Shown: positions 16,237 through 23,233 of the stretch, piece after piece
How the letters are laid out: every line of letters starts with the position of its first letter
How positions within the stretch are numbered: position 1 is the first letter of the stretch
DNA from: JBJGXI01 sp045635475
GTDB taxonomy: Bacteria; Bacillota; Bacilli; Bacillales; Amphibacillaceae
Reading direction: 5' to 3'
Assembly: GCF_045635475.1 (NCBI RefSeq)
Contig: NZ_JBJGXI010000055.1
Location: 1 to 31,973, forward strand
DNA length: 31,973 nt
The notes under the pieces: generated by a model
The model's database searches: none
What the model saw: the letters and a program-made list of their open reading frames with translations, nothing else
What the model was told of the DNA's origin: nothing
Position numbers and translations under genes: made by a program

Positions 16237-16498
16237 ATTGAATACTTTTTCGGTTAAACAATTGTTGGTACTTTGGATTATGTTGAACAAACTCATGTAG
16301 TCTGGACCCGTAGTTCTCAATCCACTTTCGTACAACCTGTTCGGTAACTTCTTTTCCCTCGTATTGTCTACCTGCTTTAGCACGCGTCGCATCGAAATCC
16401 TCCCATAGGAGCTCCACCCACGTTTGTGCCTCGTCCTTTGTTAACGAATCATTTTGTTCTAAAAGTTGGGTTGCCAATCGTTCGAAATTCTCTTGCAT
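16235..16498 (-). CDS. yfhJ: YfhJ, WVELL-motif small protein
   Basis: An 87-residue cytoplasmic protein with the family signature TWVELLWEDFDATRAKAGR (about residues 26-44), from which the WVELL name derives. The rest is helical and charged. Function is unknown, and the family is largely restricted to Bacillales. AGAGGTG lies five bases before the ATG. It is divergent from sspK as in B. subtilis. Confidence 0.9.
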   Translation of the reverse strand: MQENFERLATQLLEQNDSLTKDEAQTWVELLWEDFDATRAKAGRQYEGKEVTEQVVRKWIENYGSRLHEFVQHNPKYQQLFNRKSIQ

Positions 16499-16633
16499 AA
16501 CTACACCTCTATTTAAATGCTTTAACTTACCATTAACAAACGCTAATTATAACACATATCAAACACAGAAATAGCACAAATTAATGAATGCATCCTTAAT
16601 TGATGCTCAGATCTCTTTTAGGAGGTTTCTGCC

Positions 16634-16774
16634 ATGCGAAATAAAAAGAAAGGGTTCCCTGAAGGACACTTTGACGGTGAACCCCGTGCTAAAGCACCCT
16701 ATAGTTCTACACGTGCAAACGGAACAATCAATACAAAGCCGCAGCAACGTATGAAGAAATCTGGGCAACGATAA
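16634..16774 (+). CDS. sspK: Small acid-soluble spore protein K
   Basis: A 46-residue basic protein beginning MRNKKKGFPEG, with EPRAKAPYSSTRANGTIN and a C-terminal QQRMKKSGQR, the pattern of SspK. SspK is a minor, forespore-specific SASP. GGAGG lies eight bases before the ATG. It is followed after 32 bases by a second small gene on the same strand, possibly co-transcribed. Confidence 0.92.
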   Translation: MRNKKKGFPEGHFDGEPRAKAPYSSTRANGTINTKPQQRMKKSGQR

Positions 16775-16806
16775 TCAGCCTAGGTAAAATTCAGGAGGGA
16801 TAGATC

Positions 16807-16974
16807 ATGGGCAAAGCACGTCACACACACAAACCGTTTTCCCAAAATCTATATCAAGATCCATTCCAATCACCGAGAGCTAACCCAAAGCATGCGAGTA
16901 ACCAGGTAAACGGTGAAACACAAAAAACACAAGCCGAGATAATCTTGGCAGTTCAAGCAAATAAAAGAAATTAG
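16807..16974 (+). CDS. YpzG-like small protein
   Basis: A 55-residue hydrophilic protein beginning MGKARHTHKPFSQ, with DPFQSPRANPKHASNQVNG and ETQKTQAEIILAV. The NPKHA...QVNGETQ pattern resembles the YpzG family of small Bacillus proteins, whose function is unknown; the assignment is from memory of the family and moderately sure. GGAGGG lies seven bases before the ATG. It could be spore-related, given sspK just upstream. Mosaic repeat copies begin five bases after its stop codon. Confidence 0.75.
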   Translation: MGKARHTHKPFSQNLYQDPFQSPRANPKHASNQVNGETQKTQAEIILAVQANKRN

Positions 16975-16978
16975 TTAG

Positions 16979-17176
16979 AAAAGCGCAGAGCGCCGTTAGA
17001 AACGTAACGACTGGAGCGAATCGACTGAGATAAAGGAATCATGCCCCCGCAAAGGGGGTATGTCGACGTTGGACGACAAGTCCGCTTTTAGTCGACCTTC
17101 CATAAAACATGAATCGATGATGACTTATCGTAGGGCGATTCGTGAAGTCGTGTAGTTTCTGGCGCTCGGAGCTAGA
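16979..17176 (+). repeat. Mosaic palindromic repeat, copy 1
   Basis: About 198 bp, beginning AAAAGCGCAGAGCGCCG and ending GTTTCTGGCGCTCGGAGC. The ends pair as GAGCGCC/GGCGCTC plus AGAAAC/GTTTCT. Inside, the palindrome GCCCCCGCAAAGGGGGT and a GTCGAC...GTCGAC stretch suggest a multi-stem RNA or DNA fold. It is like the bcr family of intergenic repeats in the B. cereus group in size and fold, but I cannot claim homology. The gap 16975-17543 holds three such copies and no gene. Confidence 0.85.
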
Positions 17177-17182
17177 CACACG

Positions 17183-17328
17183 AAAAGCGCAGAGCGCCGG
17201 TTAGCGACGTACGGACTGGACTGAACCGCAGGAGATAAAGGAAACACGGTGAACGAAGTGAACCGATGTTGACTTATCGTACGGAGGTGAGGGAAGTCTC
17301 GCTAGTCGCTGGCGCTCGGAGCTAGACA
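17183..17328 (+). repeat. Mosaic palindromic repeat, copy 2 (short form)
   Basis: About 146 bp with the same ends as copy 1. The internal GGGGG palindrome and GTCGAC block are missing, so it is a deletion form or an ancestral core. Confidence 0.85.
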
Positions 17329-17330
17329 CG

Positions 17331-17522
17331 AAAAGCGCAGAGCGCCGTTAGAAACGTAACGACTGGAGCGAATCGACTGAGATAAAGGAATCATGCCCCC
17401 GCAAAGGGGGTATGTCGACGTTGGACGACAAGTCCGCTCTTAGTCGACCTTCCATAAAACATGTATCAATGATGACTTATCGTAGGGCGATTCGTGAAGT
17501 CGTGTAGTTTCTGGCGCTCGGA
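17331..17522 (+). repeat. Mosaic palindromic repeat, copy 3
   Basis: About 192 bp and nearly identical to copy 1. I count about three substitutions before the last few bases. Its right end abuts the terminator of yfhH. Confidence 0.87.
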
Positions 17523-17527
17523 ATTAT

Positions 17528-17562
17528 AAAGAAGGTACAGCTCTTATGGCTGTACCTTCTTT
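17528..17562 (-). terminator. Terminator overlapping the 3' end of yfhH
   Basis: A perfect 14-bp stem (17528-17541 with 17549-17562). The yfhH stop codon (17544-17546) is in the loop, and one arm is made of the last yfhH codons. Confidence 0.8.
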
Positions 17563-17879
17563 CCTAATATAGAAATCGGTATTGCTTCTGTATCCTCATA
17601 CTTTTGCCCGAGCAGGTTAACACGATTTCCCCATGCAAATACCCCGTTAATATAGCGAATGATAAAAGTTTGACCTGGGTCGCCTTCAATCTCATATGTT
17701 TCGCCTTTTTTGAATTCTTCTGGATTCATCGTATAAGCAATTGCCATTTGCACTTTTCTCTGGTAGACGGCAACTTCATTGATATTTCCCATTTGTTCTG
17801 CCTTTTGTGCTTTCTCTTTAAATTTAGCTACTTCTTCACGTAACTCTTCGACTGTATATTCACTATATCTTTTTTCCAT
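17544..17879 (-). CDS. yfhH: YfhH, DUF1811 family protein
   Basis: A 111-residue cytoplasmic protein. Residues 1-50 form a charged helical hairpin (EELREEVAKFKEKAQKAE). Residues 55-111 look like a beta-rich SH3-like domain with GETYEIEGDPGQTF and YINGVFAWGNRV. This two-part build is typical of the DUF1811 family; function unknown. GGAGGTAGCTA lies directly before the ATG. It neighbours recX and yfhF in B. subtilis too; here cwlJ and a HAD gene are inserted. Confidence 0.9.
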   Translation of the reverse strand: MEKRYSEYTVEELREEVAKFKEKAQKAEQMGNINEVAVYQRKVQMAIAYTMNPEEFKKGETYEIEGDPGQTFIIRYINGVFAWGNRVNLLGQKYEDTEAIPISILGKKVQP

Positions 17880-18033
17880 TAGCTACCTCCGACTATGTAA
17901 TACGTTTATTTTACCAATCCTTGTTACAGAAACAAAATAACTCGTGTTGAATCGTTTGGAATTCAAGCTATTATGATTGTATAATTTGAAACATATGCAG
18001 ATTACAAAGGAGATCACAAAGGAGTTTACATAC

Positions 18034-18825
18034 ATGCTGAAATTATTCGTTACTGATCTTGATGGTACATTTTTAGAAACTGGAACTCAAATAAATCCAA
18101 AAGATGCTGAAGCAGTACAGCAATTAAAGAAGCAAGGCATTAGCTTTGCAATTGCAACAGGAAGAATGGACCGTGATATTGTCGAAGTACTAAAGGAAAT
18201 ACAAGTTGACGGTCACCGTATCAGTCAAAACGGCGGATTTGTTTATGATACAAATGGCAAACAAATACATGGTGAGACATTTGATTTTGATCTTGGTAGA
18301 CGAATCCACAAAGCGATTAGTACCCATTCCTCTTATTATTCTGTTACAACTGCAGATGAAGTCTATGTTCCAAAGAAAACAGAACAGATGAAAGAAATTG
18401 AGCATCTGCTTTATTTTCCACTATTAGAGGACACTTCTTTAGCAAGCAGCTACCGAGAAAATTTTAGCGCTTCGAAGTTTTCGATTCACGGTGACACAGA
18501 AGAAATAGTCGCGATTATGGATCAATTAGCTACTCAATTCAAGACGGAAGCAGAGTGCTATTTATCCGACAAACATTGTGTTGATTTTGTTCCAAAAGGA
18601 ATTAGTAAGGCGCTTGGGGTACAACGTCTGATCGTCCAACTCGGGCTGAACACAGATGAAATTGCTGTTATTGGTGATTCTTTTAATGATGTGCCAATGT
18701 TAGAAATGACACCAAACAGCTATGCAATGGCAGATGCCCACCCAGATGTTCAGAAAAAGGCAAACAAAGTCGTTGGGAATGTGCATGAAGCGATTGCTGA
18801 TTTAAAAGCAAAAGGGCTGATGTGA
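18034..18825 (+). CDS. Cof-type HAD-IIB family phosphatase
   Basis: A 263-residue HAD hydrolase of the Cof/YidA type, which dephosphorylates sugar phosphates or nucleotides such as FMN. Motif I is DLDGTFL with Asp8 and Asp10, motif II is ATGR, the motif III lysine is in VPKGISKALG, and motif IV is VIGDSFNDVPML. A type IIB cap lies between motifs II and III (about 85-190). The ATG at 18034 is chosen because AAAGGAG is nine bases upstream; the longer frame would add 19 residues without support. ACAAAGGAG occurs twice in a row just before the start. Confidence 0.9.
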   Translation: MLKLFVTDLDGTFLETGTQINPKDAEAVQQLKKQGISFAIATGRMDRDIVEVLKEIQVDGHRISQNGGFVYDTNGKQIHGETFDFDLGRRIHKAISTHSSYYSVTTADEVYVPKKTEQMKEIEHLLYFPLLEDTSLASSYRENFSASKFSIHGDTEEIVAIMDQLATQFKTEAECYLSDKHCVDFVPKGISKALGVQRLIVQLGLNTDEIAVIGDSFNDVPMLEMTPNSYAMADAHPDVQKKANKVVGNVHEAIADLKAKGLM

Positions 18826-18835
18826 GTTTTGGTAT

Positions 18836-18936
18836 CATAAAATTTTCGTTTATGTATTGCGCATGGACTTGAAAAGTCTATATATTGTTGCCGACTTGTC
18901 AAAATTAGTCCATGCCAATTCGTATAAAAATTTTCC
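18836..18936. repeat. Imperfect long inverted repeat between HAD gene and cwlJ
   Basis: GCATGGACT (18861-18869) and AGTCCATGC (18907-18915) are perfect complements. Outer AAAATTTT stretches near 18838 and 18931 and an inner AAGTC/GACTT pair extend the symmetry to about 40-bp arms. It may be the HAD gene terminator or a small mobile-type repeat. Confidence 0.5.
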
Positions 18937-18941
18937 AAAGC

Positions 18942-18971
18942 CCACATTTTTGTAGATTTTATTCATACACT
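18942..18971 (+). promoter_or_regulatory. Possible sigma-E promoter of cwlJ
   Basis: CATACACT (18964-18971) matches the sigma-E -10 consensus (CATACANT). CCACATT, 15 bp upstream, is a partial match to its -35. CwlJ is sigma-E dependent in B. subtilis. The predicted start point would leave a very short leader, so this is tentative. Confidence 0.35.
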
Positions 18972-18991
18972 TCTTTTAGAGGTGATGAAAA

Positions 18992-19432
18992 GTGACACGA
19001 GTAGCCTATACCGATAGTGACGTTGATTTAATAGCCAGGATGATGCGTGCAGAAGCCGAGGGTGAAGGACGCCAAGGGATGCTTATGGTTGGAAATGTCA
19101 TCGTGAACCGATTAAAAGCGAATTGTTTAGATTTTAAAGACTTAAGGTCAATACGAGACGTGATTTACCAAGTACAAGGCGGTAACTATTCTTTCGAAGC
19201 AGTACAAAAGGGGAATGTTTTTTACAACCGAGCAAGAGGTGTAGAAAAGAAATTAGCCAAGCAAGTTCTAAATTACTGGCGAGAACATCCTTCTAAGTAT
19301 GCGCTATGGTATTTTAATCCATACGCTGAATGCCCTCCTACATGGTACGGTCAACCATTAACCGGACAATATAAACAACATTGTTATTATGAGCCAGTAG
19401 CTGATACATGTGAAGGTGCTTATCGATGGTAA
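18992..19432 (+). CDS. cwlJ: CwlJ, spore cortex-lytic enzyme
   Basis: A 146-residue SleB/CwlJ-type hydrolase (Hydrolase_2) that degrades cortex peptidoglycan at muramic lactam during germination. The family core is visible: LIARMMRAEAEGEGRQGM with the likely catalytic Glu21, VGNVIVNRL, and the aromatic C-terminal half with LWYFNPYAECPPTWYGQ. It has no signal peptide and no peptidoglycan-binding domain, as in B. subtilis CwlJ (142 residues), which is placed in the spore coat from the mother cell. The start is GTG with AGAGGTGAT upstream. No gerQ lies nearby. Confidence 0.92.
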   Translation: MTRVAYTDSDVDLIARMMRAEAEGEGRQGMLMVGNVIVNRLKANCLDFKDLRSIRDVIYQVQGGNYSFEAVQKGNVFYNRARGVEKKLAKQVLNYWREHPSKYALWYFNPYAECPPTWYGQPLTGQYKQHCYYEPVADTCEGAYRW

Positions 19433-19436
19433 TTTC

Positions 19437-19481
19437 AAAAGCTCCATTCAGGGATAAACATATCTCTTGAATGGAGCTTTT
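19437..19481. terminator. Bidirectional terminator between cwlJ and recX
   Basis: A perfect 14-bp stem, 19437-19450 with 19468-19481, bounded by A and T tracts, between convergent genes. Confidence 0.9.
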
Positions 19482-19489
19482 TTAAAATT

Positions 19490-20302
19490 CTATTCTTGAT
19501 CAATTGTTTCTAAAAATCGCTCAATTTCGTCCATCTTAAAGCCTTTCTGATACAAGCTTCCCTTCACCTTATATTTGAGCTCGCTTCCAGACGCTTTTTT
19601 TGCGAATTTGCGTACGATTTTTTCCCCTTGCAGAACGATTGCATCCCATTCTGCATCTTCGTCTTTTTGCTCCTGTACATCTTCCATTACTATTTCTAAT
19701 ACATTGCCTGAAAAGCCTTTTTGCATGAGATTTTGTTTAAGGGCAATGATTTGTTGCTGAAACGATTTGTTTCTGCTAGCTGTCAACTTTTTATCTACCA
19801 ATTTTGACGCTTTTTCAACCTGTAATTCAAACGGATAGTGTGTTAATGCTTCATCAGCTATATCAGCTCTAACACCTTTTTCCATTAGCTCTCTTTTAAT
19901 TAGCATCGGGCCCTTACTCGTCGTATTCATCCTCGTCCTGACGAATGCAATCGCAAATTCTCGGTCGTCTAATAGTCCTTCATCTTCTAATCGCTGCACA
20001 ACAACGTTAATCTCCTCTATGTCTACCTCTTTTTTCGATAAATATTCCGCTATTTCTTTTTTTGAACGCATTCGGAAGCTTAAAAAGTGTAATGCTAGGG
20101 TATATGTTTTATGTAGCGCATCTTTTTGAATCAAGGTTTGTTTGGTCTGGTCGTCAAGCTCCATGCCTTTATGAAGATGGAATTTGATTAATATATCCTC
20201 ATCGACACTAAATCCATAGGCTTCATCTTCACCTTGTTTCAAAAAGATATTATAACGATGCTTATGTTTCTTTTGTGTGGTGATCCGAGATATAATTTCC
20301 AA
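19490..20302 (-). CDS. recX: RecX, RecA regulator
   Basis: A 270-residue member of the RecX family, which binds RecA filaments and modulates recombination and the SOS response. It consists of repeated three-helix units, for example RMRSKKEIAEYLSKK and LEDEGLLDDREFAIAFVRTR. The TTG at 20302 is preferred: GAGGTGAG is seven bases upstream, and the resulting N-terminus MEIISRITTQKK aligns residue for residue with my recollection of B. subtilis RecX. An upstream GTG would be part of that ribosome binding site. The length is typical for long Firmicute RecX. Confidence 0.93.
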   Translation of the reverse strand: MEIISRITTQKKHKHRYNIFLKQGEDEAYGFSVDEDILIKFHLHKGMELDDQTKQTLIQKDALHKTYTLALHFLSFRMRSKKEIAEYLSKKEVDIEEINVVVQRLEDEGLLDDREFAIAFVRTRMNTTSKGPMLIKRELMEKGVRADIADEALTHYPFELQVEKASKLVDKKLTASRNKSFQQQIIALKQNLMQKGFSGNVLEIVMEDVQEQKDEDAEWDAIVLQGEKIVRKFAKKASGSELKYKVKGSLYQKGFKMDEIERFLETIDQE

Positions 20303-20445
20303 TTTTATTCTCACCTCTCCCTTTTATTTTATCATGAATTGGACTTGCCCGGTTGCCTTGATACATAAGATTCGTTTTTTCACAAAAATTATCTTGCAAA
20401 ATCAATTTGATGTACGCACAATAAGAGAAAAGGAGGAGATCGATT

Positions 20446-21348
20446 TTGAATATTGCGATTACTGGTGGGACAGGTTTTGTTGGGCAACAGCTGACAAAGC
20501 AATTAGTAAAACAAGGGCACCACGTTTACATCTTAACGCGTTCACCAGAAAAGTATACAAACACATCTTCTATTCTTTTCATCGGATGGCTAAGAGACAA
20601 TGATCAACCTGTTGCACAATTACCAGAGCTTGATGCAATCGTCAATCTTGCCGGCGATTCTTTGTTTGGTTATTGGACAAAAACGAAAAAGCAACGGATT
20701 ATCGATAGCCGGATTTCCGCTACCGAGAACGTTCTAACTTTAATAAATAGTATGGATAAAAAACCTTCCGTATTGATCAATGCATCAGCAGTCGGCTTTT
20801 ATGGTACATCGAAAACAGCAGCATTTACTGAAAAAACAACGGTACCAGCTAACGATTTTCTTGCAACAGTTACTACACAGTGGGAGCAAACCGCACGAAA
20901 AGCGGAACGCGAAGGAATCCGAACTGTACTCACCCGTTTTGGCGTCATACTTGGCAACGATGGAGCATTACCGTTAATGACCCTCCCTTTCAAATTAATG
21001 ATCGGTGGTAAGGTTGGTTCTGGTGATCAATGGATGTCATGGATACATATCGATGATGTTGTTGGCCTGATTATCCATGCAATTCACGATCAAACGATAC
21101 AAGGACCTTTAAATGCAACAGCACCTCATCCAGTTCAAAACAAACAATTCAGCAAAACATTGGCAGAAGTATTAAACCGGCCCTATTGGTTGCCTGCACC
21201 AGCTTTTGCGATACGCACATTTCTTGGTGAAATGAGTACACTGATATTGGATGGTCAGGCCGTTTATCCGGAGGTCGCCACTGATAGCGGATACTCCTTT
21301 AAATACCCGAAAATAGAGCAGGCGCTACAAGCAATTTACGCTGAATAA
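20446..21348 (+). CDS. yfhF: YfhF, TIGR01777 family NAD-dependent epimerase-like protein
   Basis: A 300-residue short-chain-dehydrogenase-type protein. GGTGFVG at residues 7-13 binds the nucleotide, and YGTSK and SWIHIDDV are further family blocks, with DUF1731 at the C-terminus (about 245-295). It resembles sugar nucleotide epimerases, and related proteins are involved in cell division in E. coli and cyanobacteria; substrate unknown. The start is TTG at 20446 with AGGAGGAG about eight bases upstream. It is divergent from recX as in B. subtilis. Confidence 0.92.
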   Translation: MNIAITGGTGFVGQQLTKQLVKQGHHVYILTRSPEKYTNTSSILFIGWLRDNDQPVAQLPELDAIVNLAGDSLFGYWTKTKKQRIIDSRISATENVLTLINSMDKKPSVLINASAVGFYGTSKTAAFTEKTTVPANDFLATVTTQWEQTARKAEREGIRTVLTRFGVILGNDGALPLMTLPFKLMIGGKVGSGDQWMSWIHIDDVVGLIIHAIHDQTIQGPLNATAPHPVQNKQFSKTLAEVLNRPYWLPAPAFAIRTFLGEMSTLILDGQAVYPEVATDSGYSFKYPKIEQALQAIYAE

Positions 21349-21449
21349 TGGTTGGGAAAAATTGTCGTAAATTTGGTTAAAATTTTTATTTCATTTTTTG
21401 AATTTATTGTGTAAGATATGATTGACGCAACCAAAGTATTTTATCGCTC

Positions 21450-21661
21450 AGGTACTACTAGGCGGTGTTGATTAGTAACGCATGGTTATAGAACGAATGA
21501 TAGATACGGTTAGGGAAGGCAAATGGTGCGCCACCAGTGTAGACTGGTCCTAGTGGGTTCGATTCCCACCCCGAATTTTTGTTGGTCTTTAATAAAAATT
21601 CGAGGGTGTAATAGAACTCACTAAGATTCCTTAGTGTTTTTTCACCCTCCAAGCCAGGAGG
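21450..21661 (+). promoter_or_regulatory. Structured leader with terminator and alternative helices before a GNAT gene
   Basis: Pairings seen: ACTAGG (21457-21462) with CCTAGT (21549-21554), enclosing a domain with hairpin ACCAGT/ACTGGT (21533-21548). GTGGG (21553-21557) pairs with CCCAC (21565-21569) around the loop TTCGATT, exactly a tRNA T-arm. CACCC plus CGAATTTTT (21567-21580) pairs with AAAAATTCG and GGGTG (21594-21608). CACTAAG (21619-21625) pairs with CTTAGTG (21630-21636), then six T, a terminator. GAGGGTG (21602-21608) can pair with CACCCTC (21643-21649), or CCTCC (21646-21650) with the Shine-Dalgarno GGAGG (21657-21661). Several of these exclude each other, as in a riboswitch. I recognise no known class. 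Confidence 0.5.
21619..21642 (+). terminator. Intrinsic terminator within the GNAT leader
   Basis: A 7-bp stem, CACTAAG-ATTC-CTTAGTG, then TTTTTT. It lies 27 bases before the GNAT start codon, so it is an attenuator for that gene, or ends a separate small RNA. Confidence 0.75.
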
Positions 21662-21668
21662 TTTTTTT

Positions 21669-22220
21669 ATGCTGAAAAAACGTGAATTGCACGATGCACC
21701 AGCATTATTCGAATTGATGAGTCATCCAGAAGTATTTCCTTATGTCCGTCACAAGGCCTATTCTTCTGATGAATTTTACTTTTTAACAAAACAAACAATG
21801 GAAGCAGAAGAAAATGGCGAATTAATTTCTCGTACGATTGTTGATGAATATAATCAACCAATCGGCACAATCAATTTATTCGATATTGAAGATAACAAAG
21901 GCTTTCTTGCAACATGGATCGGTCAGCCCTATTTCGGAAAAGGCTATAACAAGCTTGCAAAAGACGCCTTCTTCAATGAATTATTCTTCATGCAAAATAT
22001 TGACGCCATTTTTATAAAAATAAGAAAAACCAATGTACGTTCTCTAAAAGCAATTTTAAAGCTATCTTTCGTGTCACTCGGTAACATTTTATTTCCTGAA
22101 GTGTACAATAAAATCAATCTTGATTCTTTGGATGATCCAACCTACGAATTGTTTGTCATCCGAAAAGAACAGTACGCTTCTCACCTAGAACAAGTAAATG
22201 AAGATGAAGCAGCAGTATAA
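21669..22220 (+). CDS. GNAT family N-acetyltransferase (RimJ/RimL-like)
   Basis: A 183-residue acetyltransferase. The RimL-like build is recognisable: MLKKRELHDAPALFELMSHP at the start, QPIGTINLFDIE as the central beta strands, and the acetyl-CoA loop region WIGQPYFGKGYNKLAKDAFF (about 77-96). The canonical R/Q-x-x-G-x-G/A loop appears as Q-P-Y-F-G-K-G, an altered form. The C-terminal tail is acidic. The substrate is unknown. AGGAGG lies seven bases before the ATG and may be masked by the upstream CCTCC. It is not part of the B. subtilis yfh order. Confidence 0.85.
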   Translation: MLKKRELHDAPALFELMSHPEVFPYVRHKAYSSDEFYFLTKQTMEAEENGELISRTIVDEYNQPIGTINLFDIEDNKGFLATWIGQPYFGKGYNKLAKDAFFNELFFMQNIDAIFIKIRKTNVRSLKAILKLSFVSLGNILFPEVYNKINLDSLDDPTYELFVIRKEQYASHLEQVNEDEAAV

Positions 22221-22345
22221 ACCTCACATAACTTGGAAACGATAGTAGTAACATACAGATTTGTCTAGTAACAACTATCGAAAAAATGGAGTAAATTAGC
22301 CCCGACAGGCAGTTACTCGATTTCCTAAGAAAGTGAGGTTATCTT

Positions 22346-22471
22346 ATGGGTAAATCAAAAGGCGTACATGAAAGAAACAAAAATACACTATCGAAAACAC
22401 AAGAAGTGCTATACCAAAAAGAATTTAGAGCAGCAGATCGGATGTACCAATCAACGAAAAAGAAACCATAA
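22346..22471 (+). CDS. yfhE: YfhE family small protein
   Basis: A 41-residue basic protein, MGKSKGVHERNKNTLSK followed by TQEVLYQKEFRAADRMY. The LSxTQEVLYQxEFxxADR core is the hallmark of the YfhE family of Bacillus, of unknown function. GTGAGG lies eight bases before the ATG. In B. subtilis yfhE also neighbours yfhF; yfhD was looked for here and not found. Confidence 0.87.
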   Translation: MGKSKGVHERNKNTLSKTQEVLYQKEFRAADRMYQSTKKKP

Positions 22472-22472
22472 G

Positions 22473-22697
22473 TTGTACACATTCTATAAAGTTTAAGTTA
22501 TCCACATGCTTGTGCACAATGTGCACAGCTTACATAAAAGCTGATAGAACAACATCTTACATGTGCACAACTTGTGTGTGGATAAAACCCCTGAATTAAG
22601 TGGATAACGGGGATAACTTATTAAAATCGTGTGTATAAAAGATTTAATTTGTGGATATTACTGTGTATAAATAGATTGTCCTCAAAAATGTGTAAAA
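22473..22697. other. DnaA-box cluster
   Basis: Two perfect DnaA boxes (TTATCCACA) at 22498-22506 (plus) and 22577-22585 (minus). Boxes with one mismatch, all on the minus strand, lie at 22599-22607, 22630-22638, 22650-22658 and 22662-22670. Weaker ones occur near 22473-22481, 22510-22518, 22608-22616 and 22689-22697. B. subtilis carries such clusters away from oriC that titrate or bind DnaA. The surrounding genes (yfhE, repeats) are not those of an origin, and there is no dnaA, dnaN or initiator gene. The region up to 22740 holds no gene. Confidence 0.75.
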
Positions 22698-22740
22698 ACT
22701 GATTCCTCCCCTTTTTCGGAATAGTGGACAATCAACTGCA

Positions 22741-22785
22741 AAAAGGCTGCATCTTTATGATCAGCCTTTTTGTTTTGTTTTTTTC
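22741..22785 (+). terminator. Terminator after the DnaA-box cluster
   Basis: AAAAAGGCTG (22741-22750) pairs with CAGCCTTTTT (22763-22772), followed by GTTTTGTTTTTTT. It is 270 bases beyond yfhE, so the DnaA-box region may be transcribed. Confidence 0.8.
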
Positions 22786-22834
22786 TAAGAGGTTGTTGTT
22801 ATGGTGTATTTGAAATAATATCCGTCGTAGTTTG

Positions 22835-23034
22835 AGAGTGCTAGCCCGCTCCGGAAATACACTTCGCTTTCCGCGGGGGGGGGCTAGTGAGCCTCCTCGC
22901 GCTACGCGCTGCGGGATCTCACTTAGGCCACCACTATTCCCGCAGGACAAGGAAAGCTACGTCAGCAATACATCGCACGAAGAAAATTGGGTTGTATTTT
23001 CGAGGAGTCGAAGTGCATTTCCTCCGCTGCTAAC
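22835..23034 (+). repeat. Palindromic intergenic element A
   Basis: From GCTAGCCCGCTCCGG to TTCCTCCGCTGCTAACGGG. The arms GGAAATACACTTCG and CGAAGTGCATTTCC are opposed. Internally GTGAGCCTCCTCGCG and GCGGGATCTCAC pair. A 60-bp module with CGCACGAAGAAAATTG...TATTTTCGAGG (about 22955-23015) is inserted and recurs in the 30113 repeat. GC content and base order are unlike the genes around it. A nine-G run lies at 22875-22883. No gene is seen. Confidence 0.75.
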
Positions 23035-23064
23035 GGGATTGATCTTTACGTCGGGTGATTGGAG

Positions 23065-23233
23065 CTCCAGGCAGTCGACTCCAGCGGGAAAAGCGCGAGC
23101 TGAAGATCCACTCAGAAGCGCACTTTGGGACTGCGATTACTCGTCCCACCGAAAACATTTGCTTCTGAGTTAGCTGAAGCCGTGCCTGTTTAAAGAAAAA
23201 CACTTTAAACTAGCGAAAAGCGACTGCCTGGAG
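23065..23233 (+). repeat. Palindromic intergenic element B
   Basis: The termini CTCCAGGCAGTCG (23065-23077) and CGACTGCCTGGAG (23221-23233) are perfect inverted repeats. Inside, CAGAAGC and GCTTCTG flank a module, GGGACTGCGATTACTCG plus TCCCACCGAAAACATTT (about 23127-23161), which is also present at 30148-30182. No transposase is present, so it would be a non-autonomous element or a structured repeat. Confidence 0.8.

Noticed and set aside
21553..21576. A tRNA gene at the T-arm-like sequence
   Set aside because: The next seven bases would need a 5' acceptor ATTCGGG, which is not present upstream, and there is no D-arm or anticodon arm in the right place.
21594..21650. T-box riboswitch
   Set aside because: AGGGTG resembles the start of the T-box sequence, but GG-ACCGCG and a specifier stem with AGTA are missing, and the downstream gene is not an amino-acid or tRNA synthetase gene.
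21458..21652. A 64-residue minus-strand open frame across the leader
   Set aside because: It is antisense to the structured RNA, has no ribosome binding site and resembles spurious frames opposite tRNA-like sequences.
22473..22697. A plasmid or chromosomal replication origin
   Set aside because: No initiator gene, no dnaA/dnaN and no clear AT-rich unwinding element next to the boxes; the flanks are ordinary chromosomal genes.
22832..23173. A 113-residue open frame over the palindromic elements
   Set aside because: It is composed of inverted repeats with unusual codon use and no ribosome binding site.
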